A stretch of 64,000 bases of DNA. It comes from Cephalotus follicularis (taxonomy: Eukaryota; Streptophyta; Magnoliopsida; Oxalidales; Cephalotaceae). The notes under the pieces are model-generated. The model had not been told where the DNA came from. It did no database searches and saw only the letters and a list, made by a program, of their open reading frames with translations. Each line of letters begins with the position of its first letter. Position 1 is the first letter of the stretch. The translations under genes and the position numbers were made by a program. Where the stretch lies: the NCBI GenBank assembly GCA_001972305.1, contig BDDD01002108.1, positions 15,795 through 79,794 of the forward strand, written 5' to 3'. This document shows positions 22,135-33,074 of this stretch, one piece after another.

Positions 22135-24432
22135 TGTAACGACCCTGACCCGAGCTCGCTAATAGCTCAAAGCAAACTCTGAGGATTGGTTGCGTTACGT
22201 TGGGTGTGAAACGTTACATCCTTTGGTACTCTTCTCTAAAAGTACATTACATCATAAACTCATGTCTTGCAACATCATACATAATCTTAAATTCAAACTT
22301 TACACATAATCATCTTATATAAAGATGTCATAACCATATCGTTGGTCTACATTTACACAGGATCATTCTTCTACATAAACATATAATACAGCGGAAAAAC
22401 TTTGTTCTTATTACATATCCAAACATTTATGCAAACATTATTGCATATCCTTTCTTTCACAAAAACTCCTTCTTAAGAGCTCCCTCTAAGCTCGTAATCT
22501 CCATTCAATCATTTCCTGAAAACATTTTATTTGAAAACAAACATTGAAACGAATGAGCTCAAAATAGCTCAGTAAGGTGTTTTTATAGTAAACACATTTC
22601 ATCATAACATTTTTCTGGTCAATACATATAACTAGAACATTTTGTAAAGCATATCAGTTTTCTAATTACAAACTCGTAACTAGAACATTTCATAAACATA
22701 GAAGTCATAAAAACCTTAATGAACCCTTTACACCGCTTCACTGGGGCATTGTGCACTCCTCGACTACTATCCTTACATCACATGCATGTCCGTGAGCATC
22801 TCGCTCCATTAACATTGAGCATCTCGCTCCATTTCCCTTGGATCGCAATCCAAGGGAAGTTCATTCATCATTTATTTTGAGTGATCAGCTCAAAGAATTC
22901 ATAAAAATCATTTCATATCATTTCTTTCACAATTCATAAACTTTTCTCTTCATTTGAGTAATTGACTCAAATAAGTTCATAAAAATAGTTTTGTGTAGCT
23001 TTGCTAAAACTGATAATTCATATAGAAATAAGAATTTTCAGATAAAACTCAAAACATAAACATTAAATCAGACCGCTTTAAGAATTCAGAAAGCACAAGA
23101 TCATGACAATTGGTTGAGATTTGAATCAGTTATGAATTTTTGAAAGTGGCTGGTTCCATATGAAAATAGGGCATGAGCAGTAAAATGAAACAACAATTCT
23201 TATCAATAATTCGATAGAATTTCGAGATACATAAAACATAAAATTTAAAGAGCACATCTTAAGGTTTTCAAAACATCCAACCATTTAATTTTTCGTTAAG
23301 AAACGAGCAAGATATGATTTAAAGAAGTTGTTGCATAATTCAAGAATAAAACAGTACCGAAACAACAGTTTAAAACATGGATTTTCGTCAAGAAATAGAT
23401 AGAATCTTGAAACGTTCAAAGTATAAAAGTTAAAGAGGACATCCTAAAATTTCCATAACATTCAACCATTCAAAAATTCATCAATAATTGAGCAAGATAT
23501 CAATAAAATCATCTGCTATAAAAATTGGAAGTAAAATAGGGGATACTTTGTAGAAAATGGGTATAGAATTTCCTTATTTTGCTTTAGAATTTCTTTCTCT
23601 TTTGCTCTTCCACGAATTCTCCACTTCACTGTTATCAGGAGAACTTTCTTTCTCAGCCAAAAATGAATGAGTTCAACCCTCTTTGCCATTAAATAGATGG
23701 GTTACTTGGGAGGCAAGTTTTCTCCCCCTCTCACATAACTCAACTCCCTCTCTTGGCAGCCCATGTGTTCAAATTCAACCAATCCAAGTGATTACACCTG
23801 TTAGATCACCTGATAACATCTCATATCATCCTCCCCTGGCCTGTCACGTGTCCAAAATTAAAGATTTTTACTAACAAAAAGCCAAAAAGTCAGATTTTGC
23901 ATTTTGTCTGTAGCTCAAAGCGTCGACGTTTTCTCCCTCAGCGTCGACGTTTTCTCCCTAAGCGTCGCCGGTCACGGGCTTCACCTGAGTTCTCCACTTC
24001 TATCCCGACTAAAGCGCTGACTCTTTCTTACAAAGCATCGTCGCTTTAAGTCTTCCTCTAGGACACACTTGGCTTCAACGCGTCGACGTTTACAATTAGA
24101 GCGTCATCCGTTTCCCAAAGCGTCGACTCTTTTAATAAAACCGTCGACGCTTTAGACATCTTTGTCCAGTCTTAACCTTTTAGATTGACGCTTTTAACAT
24201 GACATTCATACAAAATAAATAGCCAATTTCAATTTTCTTTCGGGGGCGCTGCCCTCGAGCCCCTGCCCGCTGACCGGGAAGCAGGACCCCCTGTCCGCTC
24301 ACCTGGGAGCGGAACCCCCAAACCCCCCGAGCGTAGGGTCATACCACGGGTCCCTTGAACTATTTGCCAATTTACACAATAGCAATCATCTTTCCATAAT
24401 TAATATCTTTAATGAAAATTCGGGTCATTACA
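22135..24432 (-). mobile_element. Solo LTR (2.30 kb)
   Basis: Plus-strand edges TGTAACGACCC...GGGTCATTACA, with perfect five-base duplications CCCTG at 22130-22134 and 24433-24437. On its own strand it starts TGTAATGACCCGAATTTT, close to LTR L at 61390 (TGTAATGTCCCGAATTTT), so the two belong to one group. It carries the array at 23922-24148. A C-rich tract (24241-24320) with CCCTGCCCGCTGACC repeats follows. Confidence 0.92.
23922..24148. repeat. 21-bp phased palindrome array, GCGTCGACG version
   Basis: Cores at 23922, 23943, 23964, 24016, 24037, 24082, 24103, 24122 and 24143. Steps are 21, 21, 52, 21, 45, 21, 19 and 21. Best copies read AAAGCGTCGACGTTT. Weaker members (GCTGAC, ATCGTC, GTCATC) still hold the spacing. 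It lies 280-510 bp from the LTR start on the LTR strand, as block 1 does elsewhere. Confidence 0.88.
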
Positions 24433-24549
24433 CCCTGGTACATCCTCAAATAATTGGGAATGTGTTGAATAAAAAGAGCATTATATAAACAAGGGTATAT
24501 GCAATAAAGTAAGATAACAATAAATCTTCAGAAAGAAGAATTCAAATCT

Positions 24550-25740
24550 CAATAAATAGCTCTGCAGAAAGAAAGCTCAATCACAACAAATGGGTCCATA
24601 GACTTAACAAAACACACAATGATACCCAACATATGGGCTGCCCAAATATGATAAGATCCACAATGACCAACAATGGGCTCCACAGATAAGACAAGATACA
24701 CAAAGGTACACAAGACCCACAAAGGAAATCGAGATTCACAAATATAAACGAAATCCACGAAAAGGAATCTCAAATATCAACAAATGTAATATGGATAAGG
24801 CTATAAGCACAAGGCATATAGAAATGTGAATCCATGGAAGCAATCTCGATGCTCAAGTGAAGAGCTCCACAATTATAAACAAAATACACAATGTATAACA
24901 AAATCCTCAAATATAACAAAATTCACAACATGTGCCCACGTATGAATAAAATATCTGGAGATGCTGGTGCAAATAAAACATCTTCTCATATCATCCTATC
25001 TCATATGATATCATCTCATCTCATCTCATCTCATGCATCATACGTAACACCCCACCCCATACGATGGGCCTGCTACAACACGTACCCCACCCCAAATGAT
25101 AGGCCTACGTGCAAAAATATCTCAATATCATCTCATCTCATGTATCATACGTAACACCCCACCCTGTACGATGGGTTTGCTATGGCAAGCACCCCACCTA
25201 GTACGATGGGCTTACATTCAAAATATCTCAATATCATGCACCGGTGCAGAGAGGTGATGACCATGCAACATCAAAAATGCGACTGGTGCAGAGTTCATCT
25301 ACACCAAAGACGAGTCGTATCAACTTATCCCTTTCCGCGGTGGTCATTGGCATTGATACAGTGAGTGGAACATTCTCTTCCCTTACCTTACTTGAATCTG
25401 AAATTTCTTTGATGTGATATGTGCCCTTTATATTTATTCTTCATATGAGATGGTTGTGGATAATCTAATTCGAGTTTGGATTTTCATATTTGATTCAATC
25501 AATAGTGATGGTTCCTTGTCCATTGTTATGATACCCTTTGTTGTGGATTGGATGATTATTTCTTATTCTGGGTGATAATGTCACCTTCCCTTATGTGCAT
25601 TATTATGAGATTGTGCTTTGTACTCTGCTATGGCAAGGGTGAGGTGTACGTTTGATGCCCATAAGGGAAGGTGAATAGGGAAAGGGATAAGTTGATATGA
25701 CTCGTCTTTGGTGATTACCATGCAACATCAGAAATGCGCC
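24550..25740. repeat. Second, rearranged G LTR copy with inverted part
   Basis: 24550-25250 is a direct repeat of G LTR sequence at about 15880-16460. 25327-25640 is the inverse of about 16720-17025. The segment at 25303-25336 and its inverted partner at 25676-25712 form an imperfect inverted repeat of about 34 bp around a 340-bp loop. GACCATGCAACATCA-type sequence occurs at both 25258 and 25714. This may be the rearranged 5' LTR of G. Confidence 0.55.
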
Positions 25741-25744
25741 ATAG

Positions 25745-26555
25745 AGAAATTATACTCTAGGGCATGTTACATTAGAAAAAAGACATCCTGAGTATAACAT
25801 GGCCTACTCCCTTGTGTACATGAACTCATGTTTTTTTTTTGTTTGGGTTGGGGTATAGATTTACAGTGCTTTTGTGTATTTTTGTAAGGCAAAGGCCATG
25901 TGTGTGTTATAAAGATGCCTCCGCGTACGTAATGTGCATTTTTGTTGTTGTACAAAGTTACAGATCAATTGTACACGTGGTACTCATAATAAACTGTGTG
26001 TTTATAACTATGGCTTGACCTCAATATGATATACAGTTCGTTTTGATAGTGGATTGTCTGCTCAAACAAGTTACATTTGTAATTTCAGTTGTTCAATCAG
26101 ATATGATGGATTGTGCCGATCGTGTTTCAAATTTCTTCAAAGAGACTATAGTTGAGATTAGCATATACAACATTGTTTATTTTGGGACTATGGTAATCGA
26201 AATAAGTATTTTGTGCAAAGGATAACAAAAGCTTGCCTAACCAAATCAGTTATTTAATTATGTTATCATATCTGCGTAATAACAGAATAAGCGATGACAT
26301 GTTCATTTTGTCCACTGACAAACGTCGCTGCCTAATTATCAAGTATGAATTCGTAGTTTTTTAAATAAAGCGATGACACCTTGCCTTAGGAGTCACCTCT
26401 TTATGCGTGATTAACGTCACTTGTTAGTCATTTTAATCAAACACTAGCTTTTGTATATCAGATGTTGGTAAAGATTAGTTGCACAAAATCGCAGTATTCC
26501 CAAAATCCTATTTCAATGCCATCCCATATCATAATTTTCCGTCATTGGGCATCTA
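25745..26555. other. AT-rich region, nothing firm
   Basis: No convincing coding region. Degenerate GCGATGACA and GTCGCTGCC motifs at 26290-26430 recall the subterminal repeats of plant CACTA transposons. Similar GCGTCACC and GACGTCGTTGC motifs occur at 30790-30925, on the other side of the transposon-protein pseudogene. No terminal inverted repeats were found. Confidence 0.3.
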
Positions 26556-26975
26556 ATTACATCACTGTGTTACCCTAATTGATCACCAAATGAAAGATCC
26601 AAAGGCAACAAGAGGTCCTCTCAAAGGGAAGAAGGTGAACGACTCTCCAGACCGAGGCCTAGGTCTCATTTGGAGATTTCAACTTTTGAGGTGTGGTATC
26701 CTGAATCTTTCATGAATCGCAAAGTCTTGCCCGGTTATTTGAAAACGTATTATTTTCAAATAGCCATTTTGCATTCAAAATAGTCATTTTCGGTTTCACA
26801 TATGCATTCCCAAATTAACATTGTAATCTAGAAATCATAAACAGCTATAATCAGTCAATAAACAGGCAGTAAACAGTACATATGCAATGCATACAAATGC
26901 TCTAATGCCTCCTAAACAGAGTCGGGATCGTCGCGCACCGTTTCAAGCAAGAGAGAACTAAACAGTAGCTTGAAA

Positions 26976-27136
26976 GTCGGCTGGATCCTTCACCAGTCGA
27001 CGGTTCTGGGTAATCAGTACATGAGTAGTCGACTGGTTCCTTCCACCAGTCGACTATTCATCAGGCAGTCGGCTGTTATCCTTCAACAGTCGACTGTTTC
27101 GATTGAGTAGTCGGATGTCTTCCTTCGACAGCCGAC
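26976..27136. repeat. 21-bp phased palindrome array, block 2 of solo LTR
   Basis: Cores at 26976, 26996, 27028, 27049, 27068, 27089, 27110 and 27131. Steps are 20, 32, 21, 19, 21, 21 and 21. Versions: AGTCGGCTG, CAGTCGACGG, TAGTCGACTG, CAGTCGACTA, CAGTCGGCTG, CAGTCGACTG, TAGTCGGATG and CAGCCGACTG. Confidence 0.9.
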
Positions 27137-27481
27137 TGTTCTGGAACCCGGTTACATGCAGACAAAATATAGTTTACTCTAACGGATCATGGCAATGTCC
27201 GTATACATATTCTTGAAGCAGAACCTCATTAACTAGTCTCAAAGGGTTCATAGCGCACAACAGTAAGCATGCATTTTATCCAGTAATCCAATTCCAAGAT
27301 AAAATTCAACATGCACGTACATAAGTTCAAGAAACCTCCACAGTAAACATGGCATGTGTAAAACCTACAGTAATCATGGTCATATTAACTGAACATCATA
27401 GCTTATACTAGCAGGCAACCAATCGCATAAACATGCAGTAATCTTGAACTCAAAATACAATCATAACTTCCCCTACCTTTT

Positions 27482-27499
27482 TATTCCAAGTTAGGAATA
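27482..27499 (-). other. Hairpin 5 nt upstream of donor-like GTAGGG
   Basis: On the minus strand TATTCC-TAACTT-GGAATA makes a six-base-pair stem with a six-base loop. Five bases later comes GTAGGGG (GT at 27475-27476). The same loop and distance, with different stem bases that still pair, occur at 30055-30072 and 62865-62880. Confidence 0.65.
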
Positions 27500-27966
27500 T
27501 GTAATTCCACCTCTTTGTGTTCCAAAAGTGAAGTTTTGAGCTCCCAGGTGCTTCAACTCCAAGTCCAGCAGCTCCAACCCGTCACGTCCAACTCCTATTG
27601 GTTCAACAATTTGAGAAACTCTCTCTTTTTCTCTCAAGATCCTTTACTATTTTCCTCTGTAATTCTCACTGGTTTTCTTTCCTTGTATGCACTGGGCGAG
27701 AGAGGTGAAGAGGAGAGCGTTTTAAGTAGGTGGTTCTCTCCCTCTTTCCTCCAACCCGTTTCCCATGGCACTAAATGCCATCCTCTTCTCATATTTGCAT
27801 GCACACACACACCAGACTGATTCTCCCTGTCCCATGACCTGCATGGCGCACAGGTGTTCCCTCTCTCCTCTGCATTGATCGCATGACGAACAGATGGCGC
27901 CCCCACTCCTCCCTGTCAGTTATTGCATGTGATTTTGTCACATGAAATAAAACAGAGCATAAACCA

Positions 27967-28113
27967 GTCGGCTGTCCTCACCCAACAACCAACTGTTCGC
28001 CTAGCAATTCGTTGCCACGTGGCTCGACAGTTGTCCAGTTGACTGGTTCATCCCACCAGTCGACTGTTCCAAAACACAGCCAACCAGCCAGCTGGTCTAA
28101 CGTATCAGTCAAC
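27967..28113. repeat. Palindrome array, block 1 of solo LTR
   Basis: Cores at 27967, 27988, 28038, 28059, 28087 and 28108, giving steps of 21, 50, 21, 28 and 21. Several members are weakened (CAACCAACTG, CAGTTGACTG, CAGTCAACTG), but the 21-bp pairing is kept. Confidence 0.8.
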
Positions 28114-28965
28114 TGCTTTGGTTCCCTTACTAAGTAATCACACTTCTAAGTACTTTACTTGATTTAGAATCAACATATTAACCGTGAAACCCATCTTTTC
28201 ATTAACTCAACAACAAGATTACATCTGAAAATAAAAAATTACAACGTGCAAAATTCTCGGGCGTTACATTAATAAACCTCATTTTCCTTATGTCATGAAG
28301 GATATCTATGATAACTTTGTGAGTAGTGATAGGTTTGAGGTTTCAACTTCTATGAAAGAAACTAGAATTGATTTGGATTCTAGAATTCTAGGCACAATTT
28401 TTGATGTTCCGTTTGATGGTGCGTCTGGATTGTCTTAATAGGAATTGGGGATGGTTTCAATAAAGAGGAATGTTTGCATGTGCTATTTGCAGATCATGCT
28501 GAGGTTCCGGACAAAATGCTATTTTGCAATCTAGATTTGAATCTTTGATTTCTTTATAGAATTGTTTACACACATGTCTTTGCCAAGAGTGGTGGATATA
28601 ATAAGGTCATTAAGAAGGCAACATCTACAATGGACCATATCATTATGGGAAAAGGGATCAATTTGCCTTTGCTAGTCCCTCGCTACATGAAGAGTATGTA
28701 AAGCAAAGAAAAAGCCCGTTTTCCATACGAAAATGTTGTCACAAAGATTCTCAAGCATTTCAACATTCAATTGGATCAAGAGACTTCAATTGATCTACTT
28801 CCAATGAATACTCTTGGAAGTGGTACTCTTAGGCGTATGAAATTCAAGAGGCACAAAAAACATGAAGGATGGGTGCCTAGGGATGAAATTTCTGATGAAA
28901 GAGAAGAGGAAGAAGATGGCAAAAGAGATGACCCTATGGATGAAGAAAAATTGGGCGATCAACAG

Positions 28966-29152
28966 TTATGTTTGTTTTTGTGGGCATCACGTAGTATGGG
29001 ATGCGTGATGTGTTTTAATTCGGCTTATATTCGTATGCTTCCGCAAGTGATTGTTGGATACAGAAAGTTTTAAATCTATGGTAATTTTGCATAAGCCGGA
29101 TTTATTTGTTGATTGCTTTACCACTTTTATGTTGTGGGAAGACGGGGTGTGA
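28966..29152 (+). repeat. 3' fragment of an A-family-like LTR
   Basis: Resembles the last 190 bp of A2's LTR: CACGTAGTATGGG, TGCTTCCGCAA, GGATTTAT and the end ACGGGGTGTGACA, the last identical to A2's 5' LTR terminus. No LTR start is present; it is joined directly to the transposon-protein pseudogene. The right edge overlaps the possible left edge of the next solo LTR. Confidence 0.6.
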
Positions 29153-29580
29153 CATCATCGCTGGCATCTCCGCCACACAACTAGTACGGCCACAATCACA
29201 ATCACAATCAGCAATCACAATCAAGCTCAATCACAATCATCTCGATGCTCAAATTGTTTTCCATGTAGTTTATAAAACAAAATAACCTGAAAACAAACTC
29301 ATTTTCACGATGTCACTGTTCACGGTTCTCGATATCACAAAACTCAGTTCACGGTGTTTTTGGAAGCCATTTTCACGGTTCGAAAGTATATATTTCTCAA
29401 AACATATAATTTTGTGTAAAGTAATGATTTTCATTAAACTACAATGCACTTCCAGAATCATGTTATAACAGTCCAATCTCAATAACCACAATACCCAAAA
29501 CAGTTTATAAAGCTTCACGAAGTAAAACACCACAAGACACAATGCATACATATGTTCACGGGCAAAATAGGCCCCCAACA

Positions 29581-29865
29581 GTCGACTGCCTCCCACTGGC
29601 AGTCGGCTGTCCCCCTCAAAGTAGTCGGCTGCCAGTCCCAGGCAGTCGACTACACGACCAGACAGTCGGCTGCTCGCACCCGACAGTCGGTTGTCATCCC
29701 TGACAGTCGGCTGTCCACACCCCCACAGTCGGCTGTTGACCTACAACAGTCGACTACACAATCTCTGCATACATTTTCTAGGAACGAACGTGGGCAGTCG
29801 ACTGGCCTCCCTAGAACAGTCGGCTGGACTCATAGGCAGTCGACTGCCCAAGGTGGGCAGTCGGT
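29581..29865. repeat. 21-bp phased palindrome array, best example
   Basis: Thirteen cores at 29581, 29602, 29624, 29645, 29665, 29686, 29706, 29728, 29749, 29797, 29819, 29839 and 29860. The first nine have a mean step of exactly 21.0 (168/8), the last four again 21.0 (63/3), and one 48-bp gap lies between. All thirteen keep TCG in the core (GTCGAC, GTCGGC or GTCGGT). The bases between cores show no shared sequence. Confidence 0.95.
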
Positions 29866-30054
29866 TGGATTCTGCAGCAGGTGTAAAAACCAGTTGCTAT
29901 AACAGCCACAATCACACACCCAACACAACCCAAAATGACATATTTATGCACATACACGTTCCAAACTCACAATATAACATAAACATGTATTTTATTTCAT
30001 CAAAAACGTTATCAATTGAAATTATGTTGCAAAAACGAATTCCCCCTACCTTAG

Positions 30055-30072
30055 AACTCCAAGTTAGGAGTT
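30055..30072 (-). other. Hairpin 5 nt upstream of donor-like GTAGGG
   Basis: On the minus strand AACTCC-TAACTT-GGAGTT forms a perfect six-pair stem with loop TAACTT. It is followed after five bases by GTAGGGGG (GT at 30048-30049). Confidence 0.65.
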
Positions 30073-30398
30073 TCAATCCACTTCTTTATGTCTAAATCCG
30101 AAGCTCTTGCAACCGCAACACGTCCAGCAACCCTCACTGGTCCGGATTCCCACTGCCAAGCCTCCAAGCTTCACGGTTCCAACACACAAACTCTTTGTTC
30201 CACACAAAACACACACCCACTTCCACTCTCAACTCACAAACACTCTTGGAAAACACAGAGAATGATGGAGAAAGAGGAGAGAAATGCTGTGTTTTAAGGA
30301 GAAACCCCCAGCCCCTCCTCTGCCATTGCAATAAAACCAAAACACTCCTCCTTTTTCCACTTAAGGCAGACAGCACGTGGGCTATCTGGTGCATGGCA

Positions 30399-30525
30399 GT
30401 CGACTGCCTTGGCCTGGCAGTCGACTGTTTCTGCCAACACTCCCACCAGCCAGATGCCTCCCCCTGGCAGCTGGCTGCCACGCCTCAACAAGGGTCCAGT
30501 CGGCTGCCTCCTTGTGGCAGTCGAC
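30399..30525. repeat. Palindrome array, block 1 of solo LTR
   Basis: Cores at 30399, 30420, 30449, 30470, 30499 and 30520: steps 21, 29, 21, 29 and 21. This is three 21-bp pairs at a 50-bp repeat distance. Four are CAGTCGACTG or CAGTCGGCTG; 30449 and 30470 are weakened. Confidence 0.88.
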
Positions 30526-30676
30526 TGCCCCTGCACAAAAACACACAACAACACACATTCTTGCAACATTTCAACACGGGAAAGAGGGAAAACACGATTC
30601 TCATTAACACAAGGTGTAAAATTACATTGGAAAAGCAATATTACACATAAATGAAAATCCTGGGCGTTACATATGT

Positions 30677-31892
30677 TTTATGTTTACACTTGATGCTGCA
30701 ATGGTATGTGACAAACAATTTGTTTTTTTGATATCTTGTAATCTAAACAAGTTTACAATGACATTCATGAATGACTACTGACACTTAGTGTATGGCGTCA
30801 CCTCTTAAATCTTAATTGTTTTACAGTATTGTGCCATATCTAAACACTGACTGTTAGAACTAAGACTGGTCTATTATTTAGGTGCCGAGGCTTATATTTG
30901 ACGTCGTTGCTTATATCTTGATTATGCAAAAAGGGTACCTACTGCATTGTTTATTAGTAATCAGGTGTTTTATAAGAAAACATGTAAGCATAATTTAAGG
31001 TATAAGAAAGCTTAGGAAAACGAGGCTGCGTTATAATGGAAAATGTTATGTATTATATTACTTAATTATCAGTTAGATGAAACATACTTGATTGTTACGA
31101 TTTAATTCATACTTTACTAAACATAATATAAGAACAATCGTTAGGGTATTTATGTAGTTGTTATGTTTGCTTACTCTCTAGTTGATTTGTGCTAACAAAA
31201 CATATACCGGTTGGTTTTTAAGTAAATTTTTAAGAATTAATGTATGTCTAAGATAAAAGAGGTGTTCATTATTTATGTTTGCGCATGTATAAATATCTTA
31301 TGTTTTACTTTAAATCGTTATATGTATTTACTTGATTGTTATGGTTTACTTACTATCTAGTTTATTTATTATAACAAAACATATACGTATTGTTTTTATA
31401 AGGAGTGGGTATTTAGTAAGACTATATGCATGTTTAAGATAAATGTTAGTTATTTACGTTTATATGCTTATAAATATCTTGTGTTTTACTAGAAAATGTT
31501 ATAATTTTTACCTAACTTTTATATATTTTGGCTACCGGTGAGACCTGGATACTAAACTTGCCACGTGTCATACCCACATTAAAATCTCATTTAAACCACA
31601 TTATAGCAACTGCACTAAATAATCCACCATTCAACATAGGTATGACAATATGACATTTAATGCCTCATGTTAAAAAAAAAAAAAAACAAGGAGTGACCAT
31701 AATACTTCCCTTACTTCCATTAACAATGAATTTGTCTCACGTTGCCGGACCAAACCCTTGGACCATCAAACCAAAACATGCATCAAAAGTCCCTTAGTTC
31801 TAACATTTTGTTTAGAGAGAATAGAGAAGAAAAAAAAGAGTTGTCACAACTCATTTACCTAAAGCCCATGAGAGGTCTTCTATAAACTCTTT
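30677..31892. repeat. AT-rich spacer with diverged tandem units
   Basis: No gene seen. Two diverged units of about 190 bp (roughly 31140-31325 and 31330-31500) share TTGTTATG-TT-ACT, CTAGTT, AACAAAACATATAC and TAAATATCTT-TGTTTTACT. A 15-base A run lies at 31672-31686. The remainder shows nothing. Confidence 0.5.
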
Positions 31893-32431
31893 GAAGTTGT
31901 GACGTTCCGCGTAGGGAGGGCCGGTAGCGTTGCGTTACGTGCAAGTAATATACAGTGGTTAGGCCTAGGTACCATATTAGAAAACAAGATAGTTTAAAAC
32001 TTCATTACAATACATGAAATTGAACAAGTTCTACAAGTAATAACATTAATCCATACTTAATTATTACAAATAGGAGTTGCGGTACAATATCAACACAAAT
32101 AAAGTACATGTTGAATACATGGTAAAAGCAATAAAGATAAGGAGTTAGAGTCTTCTCGTTAGAGTTTCTCATAACAGTCTTCAAGTCTTCTATGAAAAGC
32201 GGGATCTAACAGCTCTTATGAGAGCTGGACCCAGCTGCACTACCTGGAACACAATGGATTTTCCATCTTGAAGGATGGGTTAGCCATAGGTCTAAATAGG
32301 TACATCCCCATGCACAAATTATGCTATATACATGTTTACAACACCATATATAAATGTGTAAGAGCACGGTGTCAGGTAATGAGTGTGCAGTAATAATGCA
32401 TGACATATAGGAATGCATGAATGATAGTTGC

Positions 32432-32468
32432 GATCTACCAATCGTATACAACCGTCCCAGATTGGTGC
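32432..32468 (-). repeat. Block shared with element D's LTR
   Basis: On the minus strand this reads TGGGACGGTTGTATACGATT followed by GGTAGATCG. Element D's 5' LTR has three sense-oriented copies of the same block (51881-51924, 53034-53077, 53172-53214), although the two LTRs are otherwise not obviously alike. Confidence 0.7.
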
Positions 32469-32895
32469 GTAAGAGTGGGATCTAATAAAAGCCTAATAAT
32501 CATCTAAAGAATAATTGATGAAAGAGTACAGGTGCACTAAACCCATATCAATCGAGTCTAATCAGATATCAACAATCTACCCCCGAAGGGTAATCATTTG
32601 TATCGGACGGCTAGACCGGCTTAGTAGACTTGAATCGGTTAGATCAAGTCAACTAGTCCTCCCCAATGGTAAGTGCTATTAAGCGGCTATCAAGTCGAGT
32701 AGATCATTCAGGTCAAGTATATCAAATACAATAACATTAAGTCAAGTAAATGTTATAGAGTTTGTGACCTCATCTGCACAAGTCAAGTCAAGTAGAACGA
32801 CGATCTAATCCTCGGAGGGTAGTCCATTAGAGAGGATGGCTAGACCGACCTAGTAGATCAAGATTAGTAGATTAAACCTACTAGGCATGCTTAGT

Positions 32896-33074
32896 GGTAA
32901 GTACCAACTAAGAGCCTACACAGTGGTAGGTACCATCTGAGGACATACACAGTGGTAAGTACCACTCGCATGCATACGTGGTGGTAAGTGCCACCAGGTG
33001 CATCCTCAAATTGTCAGAAGTCATCGTATATGCCACGGTAGGTACCATCAAGAGCATTCATAGTGGTAAGTGCC
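32896..33074. repeat. 29-bp phased GGTAAGTACC palindrome array
   Basis: Cores GGTAAGTACC, GGTAGGTACC or GGTAAGTGCC start at 32896, 32925, 32954, 32983, 33037 and 33065. Steps are 29, 29, 29, 54 and 28. The full palindrome is about AGTGGTANNTACCACT. Intervening bases differ. A different core and pitch from the YCGR arrays, but the same design. Confidence 0.85.

Larger units (their letters stand above)
26740..28268 (-). mobile_element. Solo LTR (1.53 kb) inside the transposon-protein pseudogene
   Basis: Plus-strand edges TGAAAACG...GGGCGTTACA, flanked by TTATT (26735-26739) and TTAAT (28269-28273), a target duplication with one change. The flanking coding sequence continues across it. On its own strand it has array block 1 (27967-28113), a GA-rich leader, a hairpin (27482-27499), donor-like GTAGGG and array block 2 (26976-27136). 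It is related to LTR K at the window end. Confidence 0.85.
26600..28955 (+). pseudogene. Plant transposon-protein (PF20167-like) pseudogene, split
   Basis: The left part (26590-26739) ends in ISTFEVWYPESFMNRKVLPGY. The right part (28274-28955) continues with FPYVMKDIYDNFVSSDRFEV, a hydrophobic middle (RILGTIFDVPFDG), FAKSGGYNKVIKKATSTMDH, GKGINLPLLVPRYMKSM and an acidic tail. This layout fits the 'putative plant transposon protein' domain common in repeat-rich plant genomes. The family is inferred from memory of its motifs. A 1.5-kb solo LTR separates the halves. The copy is old and broken. Confidence 0.6.
29133..30671 (-). mobile_element. Solo LTR (about 1.5 kb)
   Basis: The right edge is GGGCGTTACA at 30671. 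If the left edge is TGTGGGAAG at 29133, both sides carry TATGT (29128-29132 and 30672-30676). Alternatively the left edge lies at 29153, just after an A-family LTR end. On its own strand it has array block 1 (30399-30525), a leader, a hairpin (30055-30072), donor-like GTAGGGG and array block 2 (29581-29865), the same plan as 26740-28268. Confidence 0.75.

Noticed and set aside
28771-29073. Separate 100-residue gene
   Set aside because: It is the tail of the transposon-protein pseudogene running into an A-family-like LTR fragment. The last third is LTR sequence read by chance.
29581-29865. CRISPR-like array of short repeats and unique spacers
   Set aside because: The repeat is only about 10 bp with 11-bp spacers, it lies inside LTRs of a plant genome, and there is no cas gene or leader. 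The regular pattern is better described as phased palindromes.
29552-30650. Open reading frames through the arrays with a seven-residue QST/AVD-like repeat
   Set aside because: They are open because the repeat distance is near 21 and the core lacks stops in several frames. Steps of 20 and 22 shift the frame, overlapping frames on both strands are equally open, and no start context or family similarity is seen.
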